A stretch of DNA of 64,000 bases from Alphaproteobacteria bacterium. Lineage in GTDB: Bacteria > Pseudomonadota > Alphaproteobacteria > Micavibrionales > UBA2020. Below the pieces are notes generated by a model that did no database searches, had not been told where the DNA came from, and saw nothing but the letters and a program-made list of their open reading frames with translations. The DNA is taken from contig JAEUKT010000004.1 in the NCBI GenBank assembly GCA_016794125.1, positions 631,460 through 695,459 on the forward strand. The letters are read 5' to 3'. Within the stretch, counting starts at the first letter, position 1. Every line of letters starts with the position of its first letter. Shown here in pieces: positions 42,108 through 51,729 of this stretch. A program made the translations under genes and the position numbers.

Positions 42108-43313
42108 ATGCCATTCGTATGGATCATCGATGAAAAACTTTCGCCGTATCTTGATGCGGAAGGGGGCATATCGTCTAAGTACCTCGTACCTCGAAACGCT
42201 TTAAACGCTGTTTCAATTAGTGAGATAACCGAAGAAAATTTTTGGATAGTTCTGCGATCGATCAAGGGCGACTACATCTTCGCCTTTACTCAAATCAATC
42301 AAATCGAACAATTTGAAGAAGGCTTAAATAGTGGGGATTATCTTCTATCCGTCGCTATTGATAAATCCTTTCGTATCGCATCGCGAACCTCAAGTAATAG
42401 GAAGCATATAGGCAATGTTAAGGACATACCATTTGGAATTTCGAAAATTTCAATAGATGCCGATCGACAAATGCGGCAATTTGCGCTATCTGGAGTAACG
42501 ATTAACTTTCGAAGACCCCCGGTCGCAGATCTTAGCCGAATTGAAATTCCGCCGCAAACATCGGATCTTCGAGCGTGGACTTTGCGCTGTTTAACCGGCG
42601 TAACAAAGAAGTTCTCCTTGGACGAATTATGGTCCGTTCAAGGCTTGAAGCTACCGCCATTTGCGGCTTTTGCGCATTTTAGAATAGTGGATCTTTTAGG
42701 GGGGGAAGCCGGAGCTCTAACTTTAGACGCTCTAAAGGGATTAGACCCTACAGCTTCATTAACCGAGGAAATTAGTAACGCGGGTGATTTAAAAGCAGCC
42801 CCGCCTGTCGTTGATACCAATTTCTTCTTACTGGAACCCGATAAAATATTTGCTAGAAAATTTATCGCTAAAAAGAAGAAATTCATAAGCATTAAGGACG
42901 TCTTGGCTAAAATCGAGGCTGCCGAGAAAACGCACCAAAAGATGCTAAGGGAAATAGCCGAATACTTAATTTCGAAGGGCTTTCAACCTAAATTCTCCGA
43001 ATCTATCGATATGTGTATAGATGGTGCCGGAGGCATTGAGTTGTTCGAAATAAAGTCTTCAACATATGATAATTTTCTAGATCAAGTAGCCAAAGGATTG
43101 TTTCAACTCATTTGCTATGCCGATGCGCTTGAACAAGAAGGAGGGACCGTAAATGAGTCAATTCTTGTTGTTCAGAATGTTAAAAGCGCCTCTCTTCACG
43201 AATATGCCAACAGGATAGCAAAAAAATGCAATGTGAAAATCCTTTTCTTCGATGATGATCAAGATTGGCCCGAAAAAGTTAGCGGACTTATTCCAATCGC
43301 CGCTGCTAATTGA
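42108..43313 (+). CDS. PD-(D/E)XK nuclease-like protein of the cassette
   Basis: The 401-residue protein has an N-terminal region of unknown fold and a C-terminal restriction-like domain. That domain shows MLREIAEYLISKGF, SESIDMCIDGAGG and IELFEIKSS (about 300-322), the E-D-ExK pattern of PD-(D/E)XK enzymes, followed by the QVAKGLFQLICYADAL helix. It is the last gene of the six-gene unit and the best candidate for its cutting subunit. The next gene is convergent. Confidence 0.72.
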   Translation: MPFVWIIDEKLSPYLDAEGGISSKYLVPRNALNAVSISEITEENFWIVLRSIKGDYIFAFTQINQIEQFEEGLNSGDYLLSVAIDKSFRIASRTSSNRKHIGNVKDIPFGISKISIDADRQMRQFALSGVTINFRRPPVADLSRIEIPPQTSDLRAWTLRCLTGVTKKFSLDELWSVQGLKLPPFAAFAHFRIVDLLGGEAGALTLDALKGLDPTASLTEEISNAGDLKAAPPVVDTNFFLLEPDKIFARKFIAKKKKFISIKDVLAKIEAAEKTHQKMLREIAEYLISKGFQPKFSESIDMCIDGAGGIELFEIKSSTYDNFLDQVAKGLFQLICYADALEQEGGTVNESILVVQNVKSASLHEYANRIAKKCNVKILFFDDDQDWPEKVSGLIPIAAAN

Positions 43314-43403
43314 ATTGTCGCTTAGTCACGAAATTGGCTCGCCGTCTTTTTTTTCTCGGCAAGTAGTACGGCATGCTTTCTTAGATATTGAAGCGGCGAG
43401 GCA

Positions 43404-46379
43404 TCAAGAAGCTTTCCAGCCCTTTCCTTTTATGTAGTAGTATCCCAGCTTTTCAAGAGCCAAGCTGATTAGATCGTTGTCATTGTCGTATAGAATCCAG
43501 TATCCGTCATTGACTGTACGCTCTGCGATACCATGTTCAATAGCGATCTGTTTGCCTTGATGTATCTTCGTAGGAAGGTAGTTAATTTTTACCTTTTGCT
43601 TCAATGCCCATTCTATTCCAGGGGTCATTCTAACGGCGCATTCAGTTTTTTCATCGTTCTCCGACGCTTTATTTTCTATCGCATCTTGTCGAGCCGATTC
43701 TTCTAGGAGCTGTCTATAGCGGAGCTCATCGGGTACAATCTTATCCAGTCGCTCCTTGATTTCGCCGAGGGTCTTTTCGCCCGTCAATATCTTTGCCTGA
43801 AAAGAATCTTTTCCCCCTGTCGCATCTTGATAGTAATGGCCTATATTCTTCCATTTCACGCGGCGGTTGCTGCCTGCCATCGTGCGGCCATAGCCGTCGA
43901 TCAAGTCTTCCAGCTTTTCCAAAGCGCTTAGGGAAAGATTGCGCGCATGGGGCGTATAGTTGAACTGTTGCCCTGTGAGCTCTGTAATGAGGGTCAGCGG
44001 GCCCTCAGAGTCAGAAAATTCATACATCTTTTGCGGTGTGACCCAATCATGAGGCTCCAATAGTCTGTCGACATATCCTTCCCAAGCATCGGGCACTATT
44101 AATTCCTCCTCTATACATGAGGCGAACCATTTACTTGTTTCCCCAGAATAGGAAATGAAGAGTTGCTGCTTCGCGCGTGTCATAGCGACATATAATTGAG
44201 AACCAAATCGAAAAACTTCTTCTTGAGGTATGTAAGCGGGGGGGACAGTTTCTCCAGAGGCGTTCAAAATGAAAACTAAGTCGAACTCGTAGCCTTTGGA
44301 CTGCTCTAAATCCGATAGAACGATCTTGGAATTCAAGAAATTCGTCGTACCGTCGAGAACGGGTAGATTTACCTTTTTACCGAAGCGGCGAACTTCTAGT
44401 AACGAATATCCGACGAAGACGATGCAAGAGGTACGTCCGTCTTGAGCGTGTGAATTAGCTATTTGTCGGGCGCAATCGAATTCTACGGCAAGATCGGGCG
44501 CGTTCAACAGAAGAGGCTTTTGCCCGGTAGCATTCGAGAGATCCGGATCCTGGATTGAAAGTTCTCCGGCTTCGATACTACCCTCGTCTAAATTGTCATA
44601 GAGAAGTCGATAGGCGGCTTTGAGGATTTCTCTCGTATTTCGGTAGTTTTTAGTGATGTGATTTTTTCTGTTTGAGATATCTATCCCCGCTTCTCGCAGC
44701 AACTGTTTTTTGGGTAAGATATGTTGGGCCAAATCACCACAGAGATAAATGTCGTTTGGGCCAGATTTTGTGACGTGCCTCAGAATCCTAAGCTCTGTAG
44801 TTCCAAAGTCCTGAGCCTCGTCTATGATGATGTGGTCGTAAATTGGTTTGATGCTGTCAATAATTTCGGTAGCGGCCGAGGTCAATCCTAGATAGTCAAT
44901 AATGCCGATAGCGCGCATCTTTTTTTCCCAGCCTGTTAGGCCTTCGAGTACGCTCTGACGCCTATTCGCTATAATGGGATACTTCCTGCCGGAACGCTCG
45001 ATCTTCAGGTATTCTTCTCGAGAGTTTTCACTGAGTGCGCTACGTATCCAATCAAATTCTTCGCGAATATACTGTTCGGCGTCTATGCCTTGAGCGACGA
45101 GAGATCTATGAAGGTTGAGTAAGACCGACGCATCGTTATTTCGGGTTTCGCATCTATAGTACTCCCTAAAGACTTCATCCACGTGTTCGGGTGACGAACA
45201 TTTACCGTTAGCCGGTATCCACGTTTCGTCATTAAAATGCCGAGTGCTGTTCGGGCGCTGCTCTATTAGGATTTTCTGCAGGAATTGAAAAAGAGACGTC
45301 ACATGAATCCGTTGCCGCGTTTCATTCTTGATCGATACGCTATCGATCAGCTTTTCGATCATGCTGCTCAGGCTGCGGTTCAGTGTGATGACCAGGACAT
45401 TATCGTTGGGGCCGTCTTCTGCAAGCCGTATAGCGCGTTTGATAGCGATGCACGTTTTGCCGCTTCCGGAAACCCCGCTGAGTGTTGCGGGCCCCTCAAA
45501 ATCTGCCTGCACTTGACGCTCTTGTTCGGGGTGCATGAAAAAGAACCAATCCAGAAAATTTCTGGAGTTGGCTTTTTCTGTCCATAGCTTCTGATAGTCT
45601 GGGCTGCCAATTCGAATGAACTTTATATGCTCGCCGTCTAGTATCTTTAAGGTTTCGTCATCCGATAGTTCACTTACGAGCTTTATATCGCCCCTTTCAA
45701 GGGAGATACGTTCTTCGGCTGATTCAATGTCTCCCCTTTGGAGTAGTGACATGACATCGACGATGAATGTAGATATCTTGTCGTCCTTAATTTCTTCGAC
45801 TGAATTTAGGATGGCCGTATCCGGCGAATAATTGGTCAATTCTTCTAATTTTTTTATCGTCTTTCGCGCCGAGGGGCCGATCTTTCCTGTCAGGTAATCA
45901 AACGATTCTTCTTTTAGTTTTCGGAAAAGAGTTTCTTCACGAATATCCGGCGGAGGACTATAATCTTGGTTTGCCGCTTTGCTAGCGTTATGGCGCAGTA
46001 GTTTTGCTTGTCCCGAATGAAGTTGGACTAAGTCAACCCCGGCGTGCGAGTTGAGCCATTTGGTGGCGTCATCGTGATCACCGAGATAGGCGAATAAGAT
46101 GACCTTGTCTTGTTGAATGGTCACAAGCCTACAACCGTCATTCAAGTCATACTTGATGCAATGCTTGATACGGCTTTCACCATTATGTGTCATGTTGAAC
46201 CCGTTAAACGCATCGCGGCCAATACTCAGTACAGCTCCGATGATCTCCCGGGTTTTTTCGGCGGCTTTCTGCCTTTGCCCTCCCATGGTCATGAAACGGC
46301 TTATTTGTTGTGTGACATCTTTAGTGATAGCTAGCGTGGATCCGTCCGGGAGGATGTGACCTTGTTGATTTGTAGTCAT
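43404..46379 (-). CDS. SF1 (UvrD-like) helicase with RelE-like N-terminal region
   Basis: The 991-residue protein has SF1 motifs: Walker A LSGVSGSGKTCIAIKRA (about residue 300), Walker B IIIDEAQDFG (about 520), YRNTREILKAAYRLL, and the C-terminal YVAMTRAKQQLFISYSG (about 735). Residues 45-125 (IKHCIKYDL, CRLVTIQQDKVILFAYLGDHDDATKWLNSH) match the shape of RelE/ParE-type toxins. About 230 residues of unknown fold end the protein. It is encoded alone, opposite to the methylase cassette, at the right end of the island. A defence or toxin role is inferred. Confidence 0.8.
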   Translation of the reverse strand: MTTNQQGHILPDGSTLAITKDVTQQISRFMTMGGQRQKAAEKTREIIGAVLSIGRDAFNGFNMTHNGESRIKHCIKYDLNDGCRLVTIQQDKVILFAYLGDHDDATKWLNSHAGVDLVQLHSGQAKLLRHNASKAANQDYSPPPDIREETLFRKLKEESFDYLTGKIGPSARKTIKKLEELTNYSPDTAILNSVEEIKDDKISTFIVDVMSLLQRGDIESAEERISLERGDIKLVSELSDDETLKILDGEHIKFIRIGSPDYQKLWTEKANSRNFLDWFFFMHPEQERQVQADFEGPATLSGVSGSGKTCIAIKRAIRLAEDGPNDNVLVITLNRSLSSMIEKLIDSVSIKNETRQRIHVTSLFQFLQKILIEQRPNSTRHFNDETWIPANGKCSSPEHVDEVFREYYRCETRNNDASVLLNLHRSLVAQGIDAEQYIREEFDWIRSALSENSREEYLKIERSGRKYPIIANRRQSVLEGLTGWEKKMRAIGIIDYLGLTSAATEIIDSIKPIYDHIIIDEAQDFGTTELRILRHVTKSGPNDIYLCGDLAQHILPKKQLLREAGIDISNRKNHITKNYRNTREILKAAYRLLYDNLDEGSIEAGELSIQDPDLSNATGQKPLLLNAPDLAVEFDCARQIANSHAQDGRTSCIVFVGYSLLEVRRFGKKVNLPVLDGTTNFLNSKIVLSDLEQSKGYEFDLVFILNASGETVPPAYIPQEEVFRFGSQLYVAMTRAKQQLFISYSGETSKWFASCIEEELIVPDAWEGYVDRLLEPHDWVTPQKMYEFSDSEGPLTLITELTGQQFNYTPHARNLSLSALEKLEDLIDGYGRTMAGSNRRVKWKNIGHYYQDATGGKDSFQAKILTGEKTLGEIKERLDKIVPDELRYRQLLEESARQDAIENKASENDEKTECAVRMTPGIEWALKQKVKINYLPTKIHQGKQIAIEHGIAERTVNDGYWILYDNDNDLISLALEKLGYYYIKGKGWKAS

Positions 46380-46703
46380 GGTTTATTCACTCGCTCTCAG
46401 ATGGAGTTATCTTAAACGTCGCAGTGACGGCAGTAATATTCAAGTTGTGCAAATACGCCATGTAAAATAAGAGGCGTTGATCCAGCGCTGCAATAATTGA
46501 GTGGCCATAATTTATTGTGATGCACTACGGAAGTCTAGGGATTTCAATAAGTCCCAAAAAATTATGCGAATTATCGATTGTAGGATAACTAGAGACTTAA
46601 AAACTAAGCTAGTTTGCGCCTATGTCAGCTGAGTGCGACCTTCAGGTTTTGTGACTAAAGGTCGCAGAAAAAGGCTCTTGAGTGTTTTCAGATTCACTAT
46701 TGA

Positions 46704-46723
46704 CTTACACGGTTACTTACACG
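46704..46723. repeat. Tandem repeats inside right island end (integrase arm sites?)
   Basis: CTTACACGG and CTTACACG are separated by TTA. This matches 21147-21166 at the other end in sequence and orientation. Confidence 0.55.
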
Positions 46724-46784
46724 TATAAATAAAAATAGGTATTTCGTGTCGAAATATCAGATAGTTATCATTTTCCAAGTTGCG

Positions 46785-46831
<47 letters not shown>

Positions 46832-46874
46832 CTTTTCAAGTGGTTAGCTTGAACTTCGCTCAAAACTTGATGAT

Positions 46875-47150
46875 TTAGGCCGGTCCGCCCAGGAACGGGA
46901 CGACTGCGTTTTCTCCGAAGGTGTCGCGGTAGATGGCGCGGCATTGGCGGCAGAGGCGGACGGGGGAGAGGCAGTTGTCGGCCAGGATCGCGTAATCGCG
47001 GTGGCTGTGGCCGTTGCAGACGGTGCAGATTTCAGGTGTGCGGCTGATCATCAGGCGCACTTTCAGGTCATAGGAAAATCCCGGGTCGCGGGCATGCAGT
47101 GCCTGAAACCAACTGGGGGAATAGACTTTGTGCTGTTCCTGAAGTTGCAT
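46875..47150 (-). CDS. Small zinc-ribbon-like protein
   Basis: The 91-residue protein has two cysteine pairs, CTVCNGH and CRQC (with a further Cys in NCLSPVRLC), suitable for one zinc site. The ATG at 47150 has a GGAGG ribosome site 8 nt upstream, so longer in-frame readings are rejected. Function is unknown. It is the first gene outside the island and lies downstream of the hydrolase gene on the same strand. Confidence 0.7.
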   Translation of the reverse strand: MQLQEQHKVYSPSWFQALHARDPGFSYDLKVRLMISRTPEICTVCNGHSHRDYAILADNCLSPVRLCRQCRAIYRDTFGENAVVPFLGGPA

Positions 47151-47255
47151 GGCACAAACCTCCGCGCATTTTTCTGTTGTTGTTAGATAACAAAAGAACA
47201 GCAGCGGGCATTTGTTCCCGTCTAAAAAGCGGCGTAAAACCAATGGCTTTGAGGG

Positions 47256-48032
47256 TTAAATCTCGATGACCAAGCCGTCATAGGCGAGTTCCACGTTTGC
47301 CGGCAGCATTTTCGATACCGAGTCGTAATCGATCGTGTAATCGAGATGTGTCAGGTACGTTTTCTTCACGCCGAATTTCTGCGCCCAGGCGATGGATTTT
47401 TCGACATATGAATGCGACTTGTCGGTGCCGGTCAGGCAGTTGCAATCCACCATCCAGACATCGAGGCCGTAAAGATGCTCTTCGCTTTCCGGCGGGAAAT
47501 CGTTCACATCGGTCGAATACGCGAATTTGCCAAGCTTCATGCCGACCGACTGGATGCGGCCATGCATCTGCCAGAAGGTCTGGATATCGAGTGTACCGAT
47601 CTTCATTTTTTCCGGCGGAATCATTTCGACCCAATAGGGGCGGGCGGCGCCGGTATATTCCAGCTTGATCGCGGGGTCGAACATATACCACCAGACTTTT
47701 TCGATGTCCTTGCGCGTCGCGCGATCGACATACATCGGCAGGTGCTTGCCGTCGCGGTGCGACATCAGGATCGGCAGGTGGAACATGCCGGCGATATGGT
47801 CGGCATGGGGATGGGTAAAAAACGTCGCGTCCCATTTGGAAATGTTGTGGCGCGCCAGCTGTTCCTTGACGTCCGGCCCCATATCGACCAGCAGGCTGGT
47901 CGTGCCGTCTTCGATGAAGATGGAGGGGGTGGTGCGCTTGTTGCGCGGCTGTTTCGGGTCGCAAGCGCCCCAGCCGCCGCCGGCATAGGGAACGCCATAG
48001 GCGGAGCCGCTGCCCAGTACGGTTATTTTCAT
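47256..48032 (-). CDS. MBL-fold metallo-hydrolase (PhnP-like)
   Basis: The 258-residue protein starts MKITVLGSGSAYGVP and has the metal motif FFTHPHADHIAGM (HxHxDH, about 73-85), then YSTDVND and THLDYTIDYD. This is the PhnP/RNase Z-related branch of metallo-beta-lactamase folds; members are cyclic phosphodiesterases or pyrroloquinoline-type hydrolases. The substrate cannot be assigned here. The nucleotidyltransferase gene is 18 nt upstream on the same strand, so the two probably form an operon. Confidence 0.88.
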   Translation of the reverse strand: MKITVLGSGSAYGVPYAGGGWGACDPKQPRNKRTTPSIFIEDGTTSLLVDMGPDVKEQLARHNISKWDATFFTHPHADHIAGMFHLPILMSHRDGKHLPMYVDRATRKDIEKVWWYMFDPAIKLEYTGAARPYWVEMIPPEKMKIGTLDIQTFWQMHGRIQSVGMKLGKFAYSTDVNDFPPESEEHLYGLDVWMVDCNCLTGTDKSHSYVEKSIAWAQKFGVKKTYLTHLDYTIDYDSVSKMLPANVELAYDGLVIEI

Positions 48033-48050
48033 GATGGTATCTCCGGAATA

Positions 48051-49139
48051 TTAGGGGCGCGGCTGTTTCGGCTTCTTCTGCGCTGCTGCGGATGCCGCGG
48101 GGGCGGCATCATTCGCGGGCAGGCCGAAGCTGCGCTTGAGGTGTTTCGGCACAACACCGTTCAGCAGTACTTCTTCGCGGAAGAAGCGGATGGCTTCTTT
48201 CTGCGCTTCGTACTTTTCGGGATGCGCGCCTTTCAGCACGTCGGTTGCGAAATCAAGCGCATCGACCAGCTTGCGGTCGGTGACTTTCTGGGTGAAAAGT
48301 TTTTCCAGCTTGTCGGCCGCCTTCACCATTTCATCGTCGCCGTGCTTGCGCGTGAAATTCACGATCTCGTTGCCGAGATAGACGGGGGAATAGCCGGTCG
48401 GACGGTATTCGGTCAGCACCTGCAGGAATTCGATGGCGGAGGTCACGATCGCGTGGTTATCGACCACGGTGCGCGACATCTGGCCGCGCTTGATGTGCTT
48501 GTGCGTGACGTACAGGTTGATCATCATTTCCTGCATCATCAGTTCCATGCGGTCGGCGCGGTTGGTGCCGGTGGTGTGTTCCTTGATGAAGTCTTTGGCG
48601 ACCTGCGGCAGCTCGGCGGGCTGCTTGCCGTATTGTTCCGTCCATTTATAGTCGGGGTCGTTGCTGTAAATGCGCGGCTTGATCGAGGTCGGCTTTTGCG
48701 GGGGCTGGCCCTTCATCGCCATATACAGGTCGAATTGATAGGTCATGTTGTCGTGTGCCGCGCTTTGCGCGATGAACATGAAACCGATGCCGCCGTAGTT
48801 TTCGACAAGACGGTCATGGCAGACGGTGACAACACGGCCGCGCGAGGCGAGGAATTCGGAAACGACGTCATAGACTTCGGGGAGGCGTTTGGGATCGACG
48901 ACGGTGAAAAGGTCGATGTCGGAGTGGTGGTCGGCATGGCCGCGGCCGATGGAGCCGCGCAGATAGGCTTCTTCAAGAAGGCCCTTATCGCGGAGCATTT
49001 CGAAACAGCCCTGCAGAAGGTCGGCCTGGGGCAGGTGTTCCTGCTGGGTGGCCTTCAGGTGGGATTTCAGCTCCACATCCGGTGCGCCGTTGGTTTTGTC
49101 GGCGGTCTTTGCGGTGTCCCACGCGTGTTTCAATTTCAT
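48051..49139 (-). CDS. Nucleotidyltransferase-domain protein
   Basis: The 362-residue protein has the pol-beta-type signature LRGSIGRGHADHHSDIDLFT (GSxxxG...DxD, about residues 62-80), which binds ATP/Mg in minimal nucleotidyltransferases. A mostly helical C-terminal half follows and ends in an Ala/Pro/Lys tail. The size and layout resemble aminoglycoside-type or DUF4037-type transferases; no resistance role should be assumed. It heads a two-gene operon with the metallo-hydrolase. Confidence 0.82.
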   Translation of the reverse strand: MKLKHAWDTAKTADKTNGAPDVELKSHLKATQQEHLPQADLLQGCFEMLRDKGLLEEAYLRGSIGRGHADHHSDIDLFTVVDPKRLPEVYDVVSEFLASRGRVVTVCHDRLVENYGGIGFMFIAQSAAHDNMTYQFDLYMAMKGQPPQKPTSIKPRIYSNDPDYKWTEQYGKQPAELPQVAKDFIKEHTTGTNRADRMELMMQEMMINLYVTHKHIKRGQMSRTVVDNHAIVTSAIEFLQVLTEYRPTGYSPVYLGNEIVNFTRKHGDDEMVKAADKLEKLFTQKVTDRKLVDALDFATDVLKGAHPEKYEAQKEAIRFFREEVLLNGVVPKHLKRSFGLPANDAAPAASAAAQKKPKQPRP

Positions 49140-49400
49140 ATGCTCGTCCCCGTACAGTTAGAAGCTATGGAAATATCAGCGTGGCTAGAGTTTATATCGA
49201 ATGTACATAAGGCGGTCAATGGGGTACATAAAAACCATTGTTAATATTGGATATTTTGGTAAGCGGCTTTTGATCGGCCGCAGGCGAGAATCTTCATTCG
49301 GCCATTTTACGTTCGATTCTCGATTTATGATATGATTGACATAATGAAATAAAATTGCTAGAAAAATCAAAAGTTAACGACAGACTCAAGGGAAAGACCG

Positions 49401-49937
49401 ATGACCAAGGCATTCAAGGCGGGCGACATATTCGTGGCAAATCCCATGCTGGATAGTGATCCCGATTTTGGCCGTGGCGTGTTCCTGGTCATTAAAACCG
49501 GCGATGCGGGCACACTGGCGGTCAATATCGCGGGTGCCGAGATCATGGACGGCAAGGTCACCAAATCCGGTCCCATCGACGGCCGCGCGCTGCTGTACCT
49601 GCGCAAGACGGATGAAAACCCCGGCCTTGAACTGGGCGCAACCGGCTATTCGGCCAGCCCCATTTATCCCGATGCGGAGGGCATGGCGCTGCTGGAGCAG
49701 AAACCCGATGATGCGCTGGTCCTGATGGGCTATGCGGGCTGGGGCAGGGGGCAGTTGGCCAAGGAAACGAAGGCGGGGGCGTGGTTTGAATCCTCTGCCA
49801 ACCTCGAAGACCTGATCCGCCTGCCGCGCGAGGAGCGCTGGGATGCGGCATCCAAGGGCATCGATTTCAACGCGCCCAAACAGGAAGAAAAACCCGCCGC
49901 GCCCAAGAAAAAGCCCGGCAAGTCTTTCGACCTCTAA
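49401..49937 (+). CDS. YqgE/AlgH family protein (UPF0301)
   Basis: The 178-residue protein carries the family landmarks GDIFVANPML, DPDFGRGVFLV, and GYAGWGRGQLAKETKAGAWF, the most conserved block. The fold is known but the role is not; AlgH affects alginate regulation in Pseudomonas. Compared with usual members the central part is short, and a Lys/Pro tail (KPAAPKKKPG) is added. It stands alone on its strand. Confidence 0.9.
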   Translation: MTKAFKAGDIFVANPMLDSDPDFGRGVFLVIKTGDAGTLAVNIAGAEIMDGKVTKSGPIDGRALLYLRKTDENPGLELGATGYSASPIYPDAEGMALLEQKPDDALVLMGYAGWGRGQLAKETKAGAWFESSANLEDLIRLPREERWDAASKGIDFNAPKQEEKPAAPKKKPGKSFDL

Positions 49938-49949
49938 AATTTATCTGCC

Positions 49950-50261
49950 TTAATTGACGCAGCCGCCCGGGCGGTCTTGCGTGTGTTCGGTCAGTTCGGA
50001 TTTGGAAATGAAACCGTCGCGGTCTTCATCCATCATGTCGAACAGGGGCAGGTCGGTTTTATCCGCCGCCTTCATTTCACGGAAATTGATGCGTCCGTCG
50101 CGGTCTATATCGACCTGATTGAACGTCTTGACCGACATATTGCCGATGCAACCGTTCAGGTCGCTCATATTGCTGCGGATATCAGGCAGTTCGGAGGATG
50201 CCGTGCCTGCGGAGCCAAACAGAATGACAAATGCGGCGGCGGTGACAAGTTTCGTTTTCAT
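49950..50261 (-). CDS. Secreted EF-hand protein
   Basis: The 103-residue product starts with a signal peptide (MKTKLVTAAAFVILFGSAG). It has two EF-hand loops, DIDRDGRINFRE and DEDRDGFISKSE, each with the D-x-D-x-D-G pattern for calcium. The partner or role is not visible. The ATG at 50261 is chosen because it places the signal peptide at the N-terminus. Confidence 0.85.
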   Translation of the reverse strand: MKTKLVTAAAFVILFGSAGTASSELPDIRSNMSDLNGCIGNMSVKTFNQVDIDRDGRINFREMKAADKTDLPLFDMMDEDRDGFISKSELTEHTQDRPGGCVN

Positions 50262-50432
50262 GACAGAATCCCCTGTTGATTTGGGTAATCTCGTCATATC
50301 CAACGCGCGGCAGCGGGCAGGGTTCCTGCGTCAAAACATCTGATTATCCTGATGAATCCGGGCTGCCTTTGACATTTATATATGGATCGGCGATGCTTAT
50401 ACTCAGATAGAGCAATATTATAAGGAGCATGA

Positions 50433-51098
50433 ATGACCCTGCGTCTCGAAGCGGATGAATTTGGAACCATCGTCAAATCCGGCACCGTGGACGCAGCCAT
50501 GCGAGAAACCGATTTCCTGCGAAAAGCCGTCCGGCTTTTCGACCTGCGTGAAAAAATCTGGGATGCCTATACGGCGACATCGGACGAAGTCGATAACGCC
50601 GGATACGACGCGGCGGAGCGCACAGCGCGCTGGCCTGGCCGCATCGCCTTCGGTATCGGCGCGATTGCTGCCGGCACCGGCCTTGCGATGGCGGCATTTG
50701 CGGTGACACCCATGGTGCTGGCGATGAGCGCCGGCGCTGCGCTGATCGGCGGTTTCAGCCTGCGCGGCATTGCGCGCTGGGTTGCAAAAATCGGCCCCGA
50801 AACCGAAGCCGAAGACGCACAGGACGCAATGGAAAAGCAGCGCAAGCAGCTGCACAACCGCATCGAAACCGCGATCAAGGACATGGACAGCAATCTTTTG
50901 TCCCAAGCGCCAAACGTGCGCGAAGAATTCCGCTCCGCCTTCCGCCATGCCGCCATGAAACAGGAAGTGCGCGAAAACCGCGCCCACCGCGCCAAGGTGG
51001 AGCAAAAGGCCGAAGAAACCGCCGAAGCTGCCCAGACAGCCGCCACGATGTCGAGCATCGCCGCCATGAACAGCGCGCTGGCGGGCATGCGCCGCTAG
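50433..51098 (+). CDS. Hypothetical membrane-associated protein
   Basis: The 221-residue protein has a charged N-terminus, two hydrophobic segments rich in Ala and Gly (about 70-115), and a long helical C-terminal half that may form a coiled coil and ends in Ala/Met-rich sequence. No family is recognised. A GGAG ribosome site lies upstream. Confidence 0.7.
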   Translation: MTLRLEADEFGTIVKSGTVDAAMRETDFLRKAVRLFDLREKIWDAYTATSDEVDNAGYDAAERTARWPGRIAFGIGAIAAGTGLAMAAFAVTPMVLAMSAGAALIGGFSLRGIARWVAKIGPETEAEDAQDAMEKQRKQLHNRIETAIKDMDSNLLSQAPNVREEFRSAFRHAAMKQEVRENRAHRAKVEQKAEETAEAAQTAATMSSIAAMNSALAGMRR

Positions 51099-51297
51099 GC
51101 GGGCGCGAACATGGAAAAAGCGGGATAAGCCGCTTTCCGGCTGATTTCATGGCATATCCGCAGCGCCAGCCGGCCGACCCGGGATTTTCTTTACCGAAAA
51201 CTTAACTTTTTGCGGTATACTTCCTATATTGATATTGCTCCCCTCCGCGACACCGCGCCCATGCATACCCTTGAATTTTCAATGAAAGGATACCGCC

Positions 51298-51432
51298 ATG
51301 AACCGGGACAATTCATTCAGCAAAAGCAAGGAACAGGATAACCACCCTGTGGCCTTTAATATCCGCCCCATAGAAATTATCGAACCTGCAACCGCCAAAC
51401 CGGCACCGGAGAACAATAAAGATGGCAAGTGA
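51298..51432 (+). CDS. Small ORF (44 aa) coupled to next gene
   Basis: The ATG follows AAAGGA. The 44-residue product is hydrophilic and Pro/Lys-rich, with no domain. Its end overlaps the next gene by 11 nt, which suggests translational coupling. Confidence 0.5.
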   Translation: MNRDNSFSKSKEQDNHPVAFNIRPIEIIEPATAKPAPENNKDGK

Positions 51433-51718
51433 CGTCAAGCTGCAGGCAAACGGCGATGCGCGCCCCCAATTCCAATGCGTGTCGTTTTACGTGGAAGAAA
51501 TTCCCGAAGGCAGCAATACCAGCGACCCGAACCGCCTTGCCGTCGACCTTGCCGTCAAGATGTTCGAATTCCAGCTGAAGGATTTCAACGCCAAGCTGCC
51601 GGGCAGGTATTACGGGCGCGGCAGATACGGGTATACTTTCGAAGTGCAGGTCGGCTGGGACGCCGCCAACGCGCTCGCCTCCAAAAGCCATCCGAATGTG
51701 CTGAACGTATTTGAATAA
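51422..51718 (+). CDS. Hypothetical protein (98 aa)
   Basis: The protein is a compact alpha/beta product with FYVEEIPEGSN, a helix (AVKMFEFQLKDFNAKLPG) and RYGYTFEVQVGWD. No family is recognised. Ribosome site CCGGAG lies upstream inside the preceding small ORF. Confidence 0.65.
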   Translation: MASDVKLQANGDARPQFQCVSFYVEEIPEGSNTSDPNRLAVDLAVKMFEFQLKDFNAKLPGRYYGRGRYGYTFEVQVGWDAANALASKSHPNVLNVFE

Positions 51719-51729
51719 ATAACACCACT

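Noticed and set aside
47412..49244. Long open frame (610 codons) on the plus strand
   Set aside because: It is antisense to the metallo-hydrolase and nucleotidyltransferase genes, which have clear motifs and ribosome sites. Its composition (His/Val/Gly/Phe-rich) is that of a shadow frame.
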